Shown here: piece by piece, positions 8,843-17,322 of the stretch
How the letters are laid out: each line of letters starts with the position of its first letter
Position numbering within the stretch: position 1 is the first letter of the stretch
Assembly (NCBI RefSeq): GCF_900104515.1
Contig: NZ_FNJL01000002.1
Location: 186,001 to 250,000, forward strand
Reading direction: 5' to 3'
Source: Paracidovorax cattleyae
Lineage (GTDB): Bacteria; Pseudomonadota; Gammaproteobacteria; Burkholderiales; Burkholderiaceae_C
Length of the DNA stretch: 64,000 nucleotides
Program-made: the position numbers and the translations under genes
The notes under the pieces: generated by a model
Told to the model about the DNA's origin: nothing
Database searches by the model: none
What the model saw: the letters and a program-made list of their open reading frames with translations, nothing else

Positions 8843-9469
8843 ATGAAGCAGGAATTCGGTGCGGCAGCGCGGCTGCTGCGAAGTTCGATAACCATGACTG
8901 CGAGGATGGCCATGTCTCCCAGCGATTTCCCTGTACTCGAAGAGGCGTACGGCACAGCCACCAGCGCTTCCGACCTGCGCTTCTGCGTCCGCGAAGGCTC
9001 GCCCCATACATCTGCCGACGTGCTGGTCGCGGCAGGTTGGAGCCGTTCGCGCACCGGCGGCGCTCTCCTGCGGCTGCGTGCGGAACATGATGCTGCAGCG
9101 CGCAAGGCCGACAGTGGCGGTGCACCAGGGCAGGTCTGCGGACACGCTCTGCTGCGGGCTCTGCCGCAGGTGCAGCGACAGCTTTCCGCGCAGGCGGCCC
9201 GATGGAACGTGGATTCTCCCGAGGTCGTGTCGGCCGCCGTACTCCTTTGGTGGCTGCAGCCTGCATGTTCCGAGTGTCTCGGCAGGAAGTTCCTGCCCAT
9301 GCCCGGCACGGGTCGGCTTTCCTCCAGAAGGTGCATTGCATGCGACGCCACCGGCTTGACCAGCGTGCCGCATGGCGAGCCTGGACGCCGCATTGCCAGC
9401 TTCATCGACGACTGCGTGCAGCGCGCGCTCCAATCCATCCATTCCCGTCTCGGTGGTCAGCGCACCTGA
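8843..9469 (+). CDS. Cys4 zinc-finger-like protein, phage-type, unknown function
   Basis: The 208-residue reading has a C-terminal C-x2-C-x18-C-x2-C cluster (CSECLGRKF, then CIACDATG), as in DnaJ-like and phage Q-antiterminator-like zinc modules, and an N-terminal helical part with SADVLVAAGWSRSRTGGALL. Its position opposite the S24 repressor is that of an early lytic or accessory phage gene. The ATG at 8843 lacks a good ribosome site; starts at about codons 18-23 are possible. The frame stays open after the TGA at 9467-9469 for 29 more codons to a TAG at 9557-9559. Confidence 0.6.
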   Translation: MKQEFGAAARLLRSSITMTARMAMSPSDFPVLEEAYGTATSASDLRFCVREGSPHTSADVLVAAGWSRSRTGGALLRLRAEHDAAARKADSGGAPGQVCGHALLRALPQVQRQLSAQAARWNVDSPEVVSAAVLLWWLQPACSECLGRKFLPMPGTGRLSSRRCIACDATGLTSVPHGEPGRRIASFIDDCVQRALQSIHSRLGGQRT

Positions 9470-9613
9470 CCGGAACTGCATCAGTTGATTGCAGAGGGTG
9501 CTGATCCTCTCGCGCGACGCCTCTTCGTCAAACGCCCGCAACGACAGCCTGGCCAGTAGGGCCTGTAGCGATTGCGGTAGCCCTCGAAGAAGAAGCTCGC
9601 CCGAAATTTTCCC

Positions 9614-9645
9614 AAGCCTGCAGGGCTCGCTCTGCAGGCTTTTTT
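9614..9645 (+). terminator. Rho-independent terminator after the Cys4 gene
   Basis: The stem AAGCCTGCAG (9614-9623) pairs with CTGCAGGCTT (9632-9641) around an 8-base loop and runs into six T (9640-9645). It ends the plus-strand unit that starts at 8843. Bases 9470-9613 hold only the short in-frame extension described under that gene. Confidence 0.8.
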
Positions 9646-9764
9646 CATTTATCCCCGGGCACTCGTGGCAATGGCCGCGCTACGTCCGGGCTCCGGGAGG
9701 CTGCGGGTTTGCCGGTGAGAGCCGCAACCCATGAGAACGCGCGCAGGCGCAACGAGGAGATGCC

Positions 9765-10076
9765 ATGAAGACCAAGACCGCCAGCACTGAAAAGCATTTG
9801 AAGTTCGACGCGACGATCAGCACGGGCACCATCTTCCAGTTGCTTGCATTCATCGGCTCGGTGATTCTGGCCTATGGCTCGTTCTGCGAAGAACGTGTCC
9901 GCCAGGACAGCCGCATCGCGCAGGCAGAGGCGATGGCCGGAAGGGACCGGGAGTCCGTGCGTGAAGCCATCCGGGAAGTCAGGGAGCGTGTGGATACCCT
10001 GGAGCGCAGCCATCAGAACGCCCGGGAGTCCCTGGTCACGCTGCAGTCGTGTGCCAGGGCCAGCTCTGCCAGATAG
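9765..10076 (+). CDS. Small single-pass membrane protein with coiled coil
   Basis: The 103-residue product has a hydrophilic N-terminus, one hydrophobic segment (FQLLAFIGSVILAYGSF, about residues 25-41) and a charged helical C-terminal half with heptad character (SVREAIREVRERVDTLERSH). GAGGAG lies just ahead of the ATG. The layout resembles small phage or holin-region membrane proteins, but I cannot name a family. It sits between the terminator at 9614 and tRNA-Arg. Confidence 0.65.
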   Translation: MKTKTASTEKHLKFDATISTGTIFQLLAFIGSVILAYGSFCEERVRQDSRIAQAEAMAGRDRESVREAIREVRERVDTLERSHQNARESLVTLQSCARASSAR

Positions 10077-10181
10077 AAAATTACCGAAGTCTTCAGGCGG
10101 GACGGATTTCTGTACTACAATGGCGTTCTGCTTCTGATGCGACGGACTTGATCCGAAAGGCTCAAAAAATCTCTCAGAAGT

Positions 10182-10210
10182 TTTTGAAGAGTGGCAAAAC
10201 ATGCTATAAT
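10182..10210 (+). promoter_or_regulatory. Promoter of tRNA-Arg
   Basis: A -35-like TTTTGA (10182-10187), a 17-base spacer and a perfect TATAAT (10205-10210) end 10 bases before the tRNA. This is one of the few consensus sigma-70 promoters in the window. Confidence 0.75.
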
Positions 10211-10220
10211 TCAAAGCTTG

Positions 10221-10297
10221 GCGGCTGTAGCTCAGCTGGATAGAGTACTTGGCTACGAACCAAGGGGTCGTGGGTTCGATTCCTGCCAGCCGCACCA
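10221..10297 (+). tRNA. tRNA-Arg(ACG)
   Basis: The 77 nt fold as a cloverleaf: acceptor GCGGCTG/CAGCCGC (7 perfect pairs), anticodon stem CTTGG/CCAAG with loop CTACGAA (anticodon ACG, A34 normally edited to inosine), T loop TTCGATT, and encoded CCA at 10295-10297. A strong promoter precedes it and a terminator follows. Confidence 0.96.
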
Positions 10298-10303
10298 AAT
10301 GGT

Positions 10304-10336
10304 AAGCCTCGTGATGTCAAAGTCACGAGGCTTTTT
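10304..10336 (+). terminator. Terminator of tRNA-Arg
   Basis: The 11-base stem AAGCCTCGTGA (10304-10314) and TCACGAGGCTT (10323-10333) is followed by T (10332-10336), seven bases after the tRNA CCA end. Confidence 0.85.
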
Positions 10337-10391
10337 CCATTTTCTGCCAGCTGCCGCTGGCGGTCGTCATCACCTGGAGCCGACCGATCCC

Positions 10392-10961
10392 ATGAGCAAG
10401 GCCTTCACCAAGGAAACGGATAACGCCCCCGACGACGATGCGGAGTTCCCATCCGCGCCGCCGTTGCCCGCCGGCAGCAAGAACTACATGACGCCGGCAG
10501 GCCATGCCCGTCTGCGGTCCGAACTGCTCGACCTGATGGACAACGAGCGGCCGAAGGTGGTGGAGGTCGTCCACTGGGCTGCCAGCAATGGCGACCGCTC
10601 CGAGAACGGCGATTACCTCTATGGCAAGAAGCGCCTGCGCGAGATCGATCGGCGCATCCGCTTCCTGACCAAGCGCCTGGACATCGCGGAGGTGGTCGAT
10701 CCCTCTCTGCACCACGGCAGCGACCAGGTGTTCTTCGGCGCCACCGTCACTTACATGGACGACCTGGACGTGGAGCGGACGGTGACCATCCTGGGGATCG
10801 ACGAGGTGGACAGCAGCCAGTCCCAGGTGAGCTGGGTGTCGCCCGTGGCGCGCGCGCTGCTGAAGGCGCGCGAAGGCGACCAGGTCCGGCTGGGCACGCC
10901 CGGCGGGCTGCGCACGCTGGAGATCCTGCGGGTCGAGTACCCCGCGCGAGCGCCTTCCTGA
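10392..10961 (+). CDS. greB: Transcript cleavage / elongation factor GreB
   Basis: GreB rescues backtracked RNA polymerase by stimulating transcript cleavage. The 189-residue protein has the Gre N-terminal coiled coil (YMTPAGHARLRSELLDLM, then AASNGDRSENGDYLYGKKRLREIDRRIRFL, carrying the acidic tip residues) and the C-terminal FKBP-like domain (VFFGATVTY, SWVSPVARALLKAREGD). About 30 hydrophilic residues precede the usual start of homology. I chose ATG 10392 because the longer open frame upstream reads through the tRNA and its terminator. The WVSPVARALL motif favours GreB over GreA. Confidence 0.93.
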   Translation: MSKAFTKETDNAPDDDAEFPSAPPLPAGSKNYMTPAGHARLRSELLDLMDNERPKVVEVVHWAASNGDRSENGDYLYGKKRLREIDRRIRFLTKRLDIAEVVDPSLHHGSDQVFFGATVTYMDDLDVERTVTILGIDEVDSSQSQVSWVSPVARALLKAREGDQVRLGTPGGLRTLEILRVEYPARAPS

Positions 10962-11015
10962 AACCCTTCCTGCGCCCATTGGGGGTGCGAAGGGACGCGG
11001 GTGTCCGGCTGGGGG

Positions 11016-13283
11016 CTAGGGCGACGGCAGGATGCGGAAGGCGCGCAGGACGGCCGTGGTGCGCCGCAGGTTGCGCAGCGCGGCTTCGACGTGCGCCTGG
11101 TCGCGCACGGCCACCACGAGGCGCAGGTCGGTCGTGTCCATGGCTTTTTCCTCGTCCATGTCCACATGCACGATGTCTGCCTCGGAGCTGGCGAGTTCCG
11201 CGGCGATGCGTGCCAGCACGCCCTTGCCGTTGGTGACCGTCACCACGATGCCGGTCTCGAACATGCGGGTCGGCTCGTCCGCCCAATCGACGGTGATGAA
11301 GCGCTCGCTGTCCTTGTGCTGGAGCTTCTTGGCCACACCGCATTGGGCGTTGTGGACGACGAGGCCTTCGCCGCGGCCCAGGTAGCCGACGATCGGGTCG
11401 CCCGGCACCGGCCTGCAGCAGCTGGCGTACTGCACGGAGGCGTTCTCGCTGCCGTCGAGCGTGACGCCGCCCTGTGACAGGTTCTCGTGCGAGGTATAGC
11501 GCTCCCGGGTGAGCAGCAGGGCGTCCGGCCGGTGGCCGTGTTCCGCCATCAGCACCATGAGCCGCTTGGCCACGATGCCGGCGATGCGCTTGCCCAGGCC
11601 GATGTCGGTCATGAGTTCGGTGCGCGAGCGGTTGCCGGTGAAGCGCAGCAGCTTGTCCCAGAGCGCGTGGTTCTCGTCCTCCGAGGGCAGGCGCTCCAGG
11701 CCCTCGGCCCGCAGTGCCTGGGTGAGCAGCTTTTCACCCAGGCCGGCGGACTCTGTGTGCGCCAGGGTCTTGAGGTAGTGGCGGATCTTGGAACGCGCGC
11801 GGCCGGTGCGCACGAAACCCAGCCATGCGGGGTTGGGGGTGGAGACGGGCGCGGTGATGATTTCCACCACGTCGCCGTTCTTCAGCTCGGTGCGCAGCGG
11901 GACCTGCTCGTTGTTGATCTTGGCGGCCGTGGCCCGGTCACCCACGTTGCTGTGGATGGCATAGGCGAAGTCCACGACGGTCGCGCCGCGGGGCAGGGCC
12001 ATGATCTGGCTCTTGGGTGTGAACACATAGACCGCGTCGGGGAACAGGTCCACCTTCACGTGGTCCCAGAATTCGGCGGCGTCGCGCGTCTCGTTCTGGA
12101 TGTCCAGCAGCGACTGCAGCCACTTGGTTCCCAGCCGCTCGGCCGTGCTGCCTTCGGCATTCTGGGCCTTGTAGAGCCAGTGGGCTGCGACGCCGGCCTC
12201 TGCCACCACGTGCATCTCCTCCGTGCGCATCTGGAACTCGATGTTGATGCCGGAGGGGCCCACGAGCGTGGTGTGCAGCGACTGGTAGCCGTTCAGCTTG
12301 GCGATGGCGATGTGGTCCTTGAACCGGCCGGGCACGGGCTTGTAGAGCTGGTGGAGGATGCCGAGCGCGGTGTAGCAGTCGGTCACGGAGGACACGATGA
12401 CCCGGAAGCCGTAGATGTCCGTCACCTGGGCGAAGCTCAGGTGCTTGGTGTCCATCTTCTGGTAGATGGCGTAGAGCGTTTTCTCGCGGCCGGCCAGCCG
12501 CGCCTTCATGCCGATGCGGGCGAAGGCCGCGTCCACTTCGGTCTGCACCTTCTGGATGATGTCCCGCCGGCGGTTGCGCGCCTTGTTCACCGCCTTGGAT
12601 AGCGTGGCGTAGCGCCAGGGGTGCAGGTGGCGAAAGGAGAGGTCCTGCAGTTCGCGGTAGGTCTGGTTCAGGCCCAGGCGGTGGGCGATGGGCGCGTAGA
12701 TCTCCAGGGTCTCGGAAGCGATGCGGCCCCACTTGGTGCGCGGCATGTCCGAGAGCGTGCGCATGTTGTGCGTGCGGTCGGCCAGCTTGATGAGGATGAC
12801 GCGCACGTCGCGCGCCATGGCCAGCAGCATCTTGCGGAAGGACTCGGCCTGGTTTTCCTCGCGGGTGTTGAATTGCAGCTTGTCGAGCTTGGTGAGGCCG
12901 TCGACCAGTTCGGCCACCTGCGGGCCGAAGCGTTCCAGCAGGTCCGACTTGGTGACGCCGCAGTCCTCCATCGCATCGTGGAGCAGCGCCGCCATCAGCG
13001 CCTGGGCGTCGAGCTTCCAGGTGGCGCATTGCGCGGCCACCGCGATGGGGTGGGTGATGTAGGGCTCGCCGCTGCTGCGCAACTGCCCGAGGTGGGCCTT
13101 GTCGGCGAACTTGTAGGCCTGCCGCACCTGCTCGATGCTCGCTGCATCGAGGTACTCGAGGTTTTCGGTGAGCGAGGCGAAACTGGCGGCGGCCGCGTTG
13201 GCGGCCGCGGCAGACGCGCCCGCCGCCGGGGCGTTGCCAGGGCGCGGCTCCGGGGCGGAAGGTTTGGTCAGTACCTCATTCAT
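11016..13283 (-). CDS. spoT: Bifunctional (p)ppGpp synthetase/hydrolase SpoT/RelA
   Basis: Controls the stringent-response alarmone (p)ppGpp. The 755-residue protein has the HD hydrolase domain with intact HDAMED, the synthetase domain (YGFRVIVSSVTDCYTALG, GRFKDHIAIAKLNGYQSLHT), a TGS domain (VYVFTPKSQIMALPRGATVVDFAYAIHSNVG) and a C-terminal ACT domain ending near TTDLRLVVAVRD. The intact HD motif supports hydrolase activity. It follows rpoZ on the same strand, but a rho-independent terminator lies between them. The first 35 residues are Ala/Pro-rich and poorly conserved, so the start is fairly but not fully secure. Confidence 0.95.
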   Translation of the reverse strand: MNEVLTKPSAPEPRPGNAPAAGASAAAANAAAASFASLTENLEYLDAASIEQVRQAYKFADKAHLGQLRSSGEPYITHPIAVAAQCATWKLDAQALMAALLHDAMEDCGVTKSDLLERFGPQVAELVDGLTKLDKLQFNTREENQAESFRKMLLAMARDVRVILIKLADRTHNMRTLSDMPRTKWGRIASETLEIYAPIAHRLGLNQTYRELQDLSFRHLHPWRYATLSKAVNKARNRRRDIIQKVQTEVDAAFARIGMKARLAGREKTLYAIYQKMDTKHLSFAQVTDIYGFRVIVSSVTDCYTALGILHQLYKPVPGRFKDHIAIAKLNGYQSLHTTLVGPSGINIEFQMRTEEMHVVAEAGVAAHWLYKAQNAEGSTAERLGTKWLQSLLDIQNETRDAAEFWDHVKVDLFPDAVYVFTPKSQIMALPRGATVVDFAYAIHSNVGDRATAAKINNEQVPLRTELKNGDVVEIITAPVSTPNPAWLGFVRTGRARSKIRHYLKTLAHTESAGLGEKLLTQALRAEGLERLPSEDENHALWDKLLRFTGNRSRTELMTDIGLGKRIAGIVAKRLMVLMAEHGHRPDALLLTRERYTSHENLSQGGVTLDGSENASVQYASCCRPVPGDPIVGYLGRGEGLVVHNAQCGVAKKLQHKDSERFITVDWADEPTRMFETGIVVTVTNGKGVLARIAAELASSEADIVHVDMDEEKAMDTTDLRLVVAVRDQAHVEAALRNLRRTTAVLRAFRILPSP

Positions 13284-13323
13284 ACCCTGAAATGTAGCGT
13301 GCCCGTGCCCCGCCGGCCGAAGG

Positions 13324-13350
13324 CAAAAAAAAGCACCGCCTGGCGGTGCT
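13324..13350 (-). terminator. Terminator or attenuator between rpoZ and spoT
   Basis: Read on the minus strand, the stem AGCACCGCC/GGCGGTGCT (13332-13350) is followed by eight U (13325-13332). It lies 25 bases after the rpoZ stop and about 40 before the spoT start, so it should end or attenuate the gmk-rpoZ transcript. Confidence 0.82.
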
Positions 13351-13375
13351 GTTGATCGGTGCGCGACCGACAGGG

Positions 13376-13579
13376 TCAGCCGGGCACCTTCTTGAGCATC
13401 TCCAGACCGATCTTGCCTTCGGCGATTTCGCGCAGGGCCGTCACGGCGGGCTTGTTGCGGCTCTCGATCTTCGGGGCGTGGCCCTGGCTCAGCATGCGCG
13501 CGCGGTACGTGGCTGCCAGGACGAGCTGGAAACGGTTCGGGATGTGCTCGAGGCAGTCTTCAACGGTGATGCGTGCCAT
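13376..13579 (-). CDS. rpoZ: RNA polymerase omega subunit
   Basis: The 67-residue product matches the omega family from end to end ([57 protein letters not shown]). Omega helps assemble RNA polymerase and forms part of a ppGpp site in proteobacteria, which fits its place beside spoT. It lies 18 bases downstream of gmk on the same strand and is followed by a terminator. Confidence 0.97.
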   Translation of the reverse strand: MARITVEDCLEHIPNRFQLVLAATYRARMLSQGHAPKIESRNKPAVTALREIAEGKIGLEMLKKVPG

Positions 13580-13597
13580 GCGGATTCTCCTGGCGGT

Positions 13598-14218
13598 CTA
13601 GACGATATTGAGGGATTCGAAGGTGTCGGCACGTGCCCGGCGCTGGGCTGCGTACTTGAGCCGCTGGGCATGAACGACGGTTTTCATGTCGAAAAGCGCC
13701 CGTTCGAAAAGCTCGTTGATTATAACGAAGTCGAATTTCTCGGCCTGCGCCATCTCGATGGCCGCATTCTTGAGCCGCAGCTCGATCACGTCCGGGGCGT
13801 CCTCGCCGCGGCGCTCCAGCCGCGAGCGCAGCTCTTCCCAGCTCGGCGGCAGGATGAAGATGAGCACGGCGTTGGAGAAGGCTTCCTTCACCTGCATGGC
13901 TCCCTGGAAGTCGATCTCGAGGATGACATCCGCGCCCTGGCCGATGCGTTCCTCGATGCTTTTGCGGGACGTGCCGTAGCGGCGGCCGTGGACGTGCGCC
14001 CACTCGATGAAGCCGTTGGCGGCCACCATCGCATCGAACTCCTGCTCGGAGGTAAAGAAGTATTCGCGCCCGTGCCGCTCCTGGCCGCGCGGAGGCCGCG
14101 TGGTGTGGGATACGGAGGGCTGCACGTGGGAGTCGAGCTCGAGCAGGGCCTTTACCAGGCTCGACTTGCCTGCGCCGCTCGGCGCCGCCACTACGAAAAG
14201 ATTACCGGGATAGTCCAT
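13598..14218 (-). CDS. gmk: Guanylate kinase
   Basis: Converts GMP to GDP. The 206-residue protein has the P-loop [15 protein letters not shown] at 12-26, the GMP-binding segment [19 protein letters not shown], and [10 protein letters not shown] in the CORE/lid region. Length and motifs are normal. It heads a gmk-rpoZ unit; yicC lies 43 bases upstream on the same strand. Confidence 0.97.
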   Translation of the reverse strand: MDYPGNLFVVAAPSGAGKSSLVKALLELDSHVQPSVSHTTRPPRGQERHGREYFFTSEQEFDAMVAANGFIEWAHVHGRRYGTSRKSIEERIGQGADVILEIDFQGAMQVKEAFSNAVLIFILPPSWEELRSRLERRGEDAPDVIELRLKNAAIEMAQAEKFDFVIINELFERALFDMKTVVHAQRLKYAAQRRARADTFESLNIV

Positions 14219-14261
14219 ACGGGATGTGCGCGGGCTGCTATCAAATCAGGAGGATTATCGC

Positions 14262-15173
14262 TCACTCGATGTTCTGGACCTGCTCGCGCATCTGCTCGAT
14301 GAGGACCTTCATGTCCACGCTGATGCGGGTCAGGTCCATGGCGGCGGACTTGGAGCCGAGGGTGTTGGCCTCGCGGTGCAGTTCCTGGATGAGGAAGTCC
14401 AGGCGCTTGCCGATCTCCCCGCCCTTCTTCAGCAGGCGCTCGATCTCGTCGAGGTGGGATTCGAGGCGTGTGATCTCTTCCGCGACGTCGATGCGGATGG
14501 CGAAGGCGGTGGCTTCCGCCAGGGCGCGGTCCTGCGCCGCCTCGGGCACCGGCACGCCTTCGGCGAGCGCCATGGCTTCCTTCCAGCGCTCGAGGAAGCG
14601 CTGGCGCTGCTGGTCCACCAGCTGGGGCACCAGGGGGCCGGCCTGGCGGGCGAGGGCGCGCAACTGCTTCAGGCGGTCCTGCAGCATGGCCGAGAGCCGC
14701 TTGCCCTCGCGCTCGCGCGCCGCCACGAGGTCTTCCAGCGCCCCCTGGGCCAGGGCCTGGAGGTCTTCCGCGTTCCAGGAGGCTGAAGACGCCGCGGAGC
14801 CCGCGCACAGGCGCAGTGCGTCGGCCACGGACAGCGGCGCGGCGGACGGCAGCCAGGCGCGGACCGAGTCCTGCGCCGAATTGAGCTGCTGCAGCATGCG
14901 CGCCGAGGGCGGGGCGATGAGGCCCTGGGACTCCGACTCGATGGAGGCGCGCACCTCCACCTTGCCACGCTTGAGCTGCTGGGTGACCAGGGCGCGCAGG
15001 CCCGGTTCCTGGGCCCGGAGCTCGTCGGGCAGCCGGAAGGAGAGATCCAGGAAGCGGCTGTTGACGGAGCGGATCTCGATCCCCAGGCGGGCGGGATGGG
15101 CACCGCTGTCGGCATCGGTGGCGGAGGCTTCGAGCTGGGCGCTCGCGTAGCCGGTCATGCTGTAAACTGCCAT
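14262..15173 (-). CDS. yicC: YicC-family endoribonuclease
   Basis: YicC proteins are RNA-degrading enzymes first seen as stress-induced proteins. The 303-residue product has the N-terminal signature MAVYSMTGYASAQ, the EIRSVNSRFLDLSFRLP block and the C-terminal DUF1732 part (FLIQELHREANTLGSKS). I chose the ATG at 15171-15173 since MxxYSMTG is where the family begins. It is transcribed away from the kinase gene, with an 86-base gap, and toward gmk. Confidence 0.93.
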   Translation of the reverse strand: MAVYSMTGYASAQLEASATDADSGAHPARLGIEIRSVNSRFLDLSFRLPDELRAQEPGLRALVTQQLKRGKVEVRASIESESQGLIAPPSARMLQQLNSAQDSVRAWLPSAAPLSVADALRLCAGSAASSASWNAEDLQALAQGALEDLVAAREREGKRLSAMLQDRLKQLRALARQAGPLVPQLVDQQRQRFLERWKEAMALAEGVPVPEAAQDRALAEATAFAIRIDVAEEITRLESHLDEIERLLKKGGEIGKRLDFLIQELHREANTLGSKSAAMDLTRISVDMKVLIEQMREQVQNIE

Positions 15174-15259
15174 CGGACTTTTTCGGTGATTGCTTGCGAT
15201 CCGGCGATTATCCGGGTTCCTTTTCCCGATCGGGACGCGTCCAGGTTTTCTTCGCGAAT

Positions 15260-16282
15260 ATGTCAAAAATCAAGCCGGCCCCCTTGCCGCCCGACACCAT
15301 GCTGGGCGGCTACCGCGTGGTACGCCGGCTCTCCTCCGGCGGCTTCGGCGTGGTGTACCTGGCCGTCGATGCCGAAGGCCAGCAGGTTGCCATCAAGGAG
15401 TACCTGCCTTCCTCCCTCGCCACGCGCTCGCCGGGCGAGTTGCTGCCCAAGGTGCCGCCCGAGAAGCTGTCGCTCTACCGCCTCGGGCTCAAGAGCTTCT
15501 TCGAGGAAGGCCGCGCCCTGGCCCAGATATCCCATGCCTCGGTGGTCAGCGTGCTCAATTTCTTCCGGGAGAACGAGACCGTCTACATGGTGATGAACTA
15601 CCTGGAAGGCGCCACGCTGCAGGATTTCATCATCACCGCGCGCGACCTGAAGACGCAGAAGGTGTTCCGTGAATCGACGATCCGCTCGCTGTTCGACGAG
15701 GTGCTGCGGGGCCTGCGCATCGTGCACCAGCACAAGATGCTGCACCTTGACATCAAGCCGGCCAACATCTTCATCACCGACGACAACAAGGCGGTGATGA
15801 TCGACTTCGGCGCGGCGCGCGAGGTGCTGTCGAAGGAGGGCAACTTCATCCGGCCCATGTATACGCCGGGCTTCGCGGCGCCCGAGATGTACCGCCGCGA
15901 TTCCTCCATGGGACCGTGGACCGACATCTACGCCATCGGCGCATGCATCTATGCCTGCATGCAGGGCTTCCCACCGAACGAGGCACCGCAGCGCGCCGAG
16001 AAGGACCGGCTGTCGCTCGCCCTGAGCAAGCTCCGGGGCGTCTATTCCGACAACCTCATCGAGGTGGTGGAATGGTGCATGGCGCTCGATCCGCTCTCGC
16101 GCCCGCAGTCCGTCTTCGCGCTGCAGAAGGAGCTGAGCCGCGAAGGCGAGCGCCGCTATACCAAGCTGTCCGTCGGCGAGAAGATGCGGCTGCAGCTCGA
16201 TACGCTGGTGTCGGATACCAAGAAGAACGTGCAGAAGGTGGGCGAGGCCACGCGCCTCGGCGGAGGGGCGAAGCAGAAATGA
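15260..16282 (+). CDS. Soluble Hanks-type serine/threonine protein kinase
   Basis: The 340-residue protein has a complete kinase domain: glycine loop SSGGFGVVYLA, Lys46 in VAIKEYLP, the catalytic loop HLDIKPAN (Asp164, Lys166, Asn169), Asp182 in IDFGAAR and the APEM segment. The loop reads HLD rather than HRD, so it is a non-RD kinase, often constitutively active. There is no membrane span or PASTA repeat. The ATG at 15260 is preceded by TCGCGAAT; an upstream ATG adds unlikely residues. Its stop overlaps the phosphatase start (ATGA), so the two are made as a writer-eraser pair. Substrates are unknown. Confidence 0.93.
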   Translation: MSKIKPAPLPPDTMLGGYRVVRRLSSGGFGVVYLAVDAEGQQVAIKEYLPSSLATRSPGELLPKVPPEKLSLYRLGLKSFFEEGRALAQISHASVVSVLNFFRENETVYMVMNYLEGATLQDFIITARDLKTQKVFRESTIRSLFDEVLRGLRIVHQHKMLHLDIKPANIFITDDNKAVMIDFGAAREVLSKEGNFIRPMYTPGFAAPEMYRRDSSMGPWTDIYAIGACIYACMQGFPPNEAPQRAEKDRLSLALSKLRGVYSDNLIEVVEWCMALDPLSRPQSVFALQKELSREGERRYTKLSVGEKMRLQLDTLVSDTKKNVQKVGEATRLGGGAKQK

Positions 16283-17193
16283 AATTCTCGGTCTTTCAGG
16301 TGAGCCGCCGCGGCGGCCGCGAGATCAACGAGGACCGGATGGGCTATTGTTATACCCGGGAGTCCAGCCTCTTCGTGCTGGCCGACGGGATGGGCGGGCA
16401 TCCGGATGGCGAGGTGGCCGCGCAGATCGCGGTGCAGACGGTTTCCGCCGCGTTCCAGCGCCAGGCCAAGCCCGTGCTGCCCTCGGTGGATGCCTTCCTG
16501 GCCGAGTCCCTGCTGGCCGCGCACCACCAGATCCTGCGTTACGCCAGCGACCGGGGCATGCTGGACACGCCCCGCACCACGCTCGTCGCGGCGGTGGTGC
16601 AGGCGGGCAGCGCGAGCTGGGTGCATTGCGGGGATTCCCGCCTCTATATGGTCCGCTCCGGCGAACTGCTTACGCGCACCCGCGACCACTCCTACATGGA
16701 ACTGCGCAATGCGTCGCTGCCCGGTATGGACCGCATGAACCGCAACGTGCTGTTCACCTGCCTGGGGTCTCCGACCAAGCCCATCTACGACATCACGGGC
16801 CCGGTCGCGCTGGAGCAGGGCGACCGGCTGCTGCTCTGTTCCGACGGCCTGTGGGGCGCGCTGGACGATGCCTCCATTGCGCGCCAGCTCGGGAGGCTGC
16901 CGGTGTCCCAGGCGGTGCCGGAGCTGGTGGAAGATGCCCTGCGCAGGGCGGGGGATAGCAGCGACAACGTCACGGTGGTGGCGATGGAGTGGGAAACTCC
17001 CGACACCTTCGAATCCACCCAGGGTATATCGACACACAGCATCGCAGACGACGGCTTCGCTTCCACGATCCAGGCCGAACCGTTCGAGGCCGGAGCGGCC
17101 GACGAACTGGACGATCTCGACGACGAGGCGATCGAGCGCTCCATCGCCGAGATCAACGAGGCCATCCGTCGCTCCGCCGCGCGCAAGACCTGA
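16279..17193 (+). CDS. PP2C-family serine/threonine phosphatase
   Basis: The likely antagonist of the adjacent kinase. The 304-residue protein has the metal-binding aspartates of PP2C: Asp19 in REINEDRMG, Asp36 in LADGMGGHPDGE, the LLLCSDGLW segment and the C-terminal SSDNVTVV. After the catalytic domain come about 60 acidic residues (DELDDLDDEAIERSIAEINE) that look helical or disordered. The start overlaps the kinase stop (16279-16282). Confidence 0.93.
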   Translation: MKFSVFQVSRRGGREINEDRMGYCYTRESSLFVLADGMGGHPDGEVAAQIAVQTVSAAFQRQAKPVLPSVDAFLAESLLAAHHQILRYASDRGMLDTPRTTLVAAVVQAGSASWVHCGDSRLYMVRSGELLTRTRDHSYMELRNASLPGMDRMNRNVLFTCLGSPTKPIYDITGPVALEQGDRLLLCSDGLWGALDDASIARQLGRLPVSQAVPELVEDALRRAGDSSDNVTVVAMEWETPDTFESTQGISTHSIADDGFASTIQAEPFEAGAADELDDLDDEAIERSIAEINEAIRRSAARKT

Positions 17194-17322
17194 CGCTGCG
17201 GCGCAGGCTGTGCCGGGCGCGCAGGACCACAGGCGCAGCCCTGGCGGGCGCGGACCGTGCGCTTTCCGCGCCGGCCGCAGCCGGGTGGCTATTCATTCCC
17301 TTTCACACGCGGTTGCATCCCC

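Noticed and set aside
7772-10220. Attachment-site repeats flanking the phage-like genes between the two tRNAs
   Set aside because: I found no direct repeat of either tRNA 3' end in this stretch.
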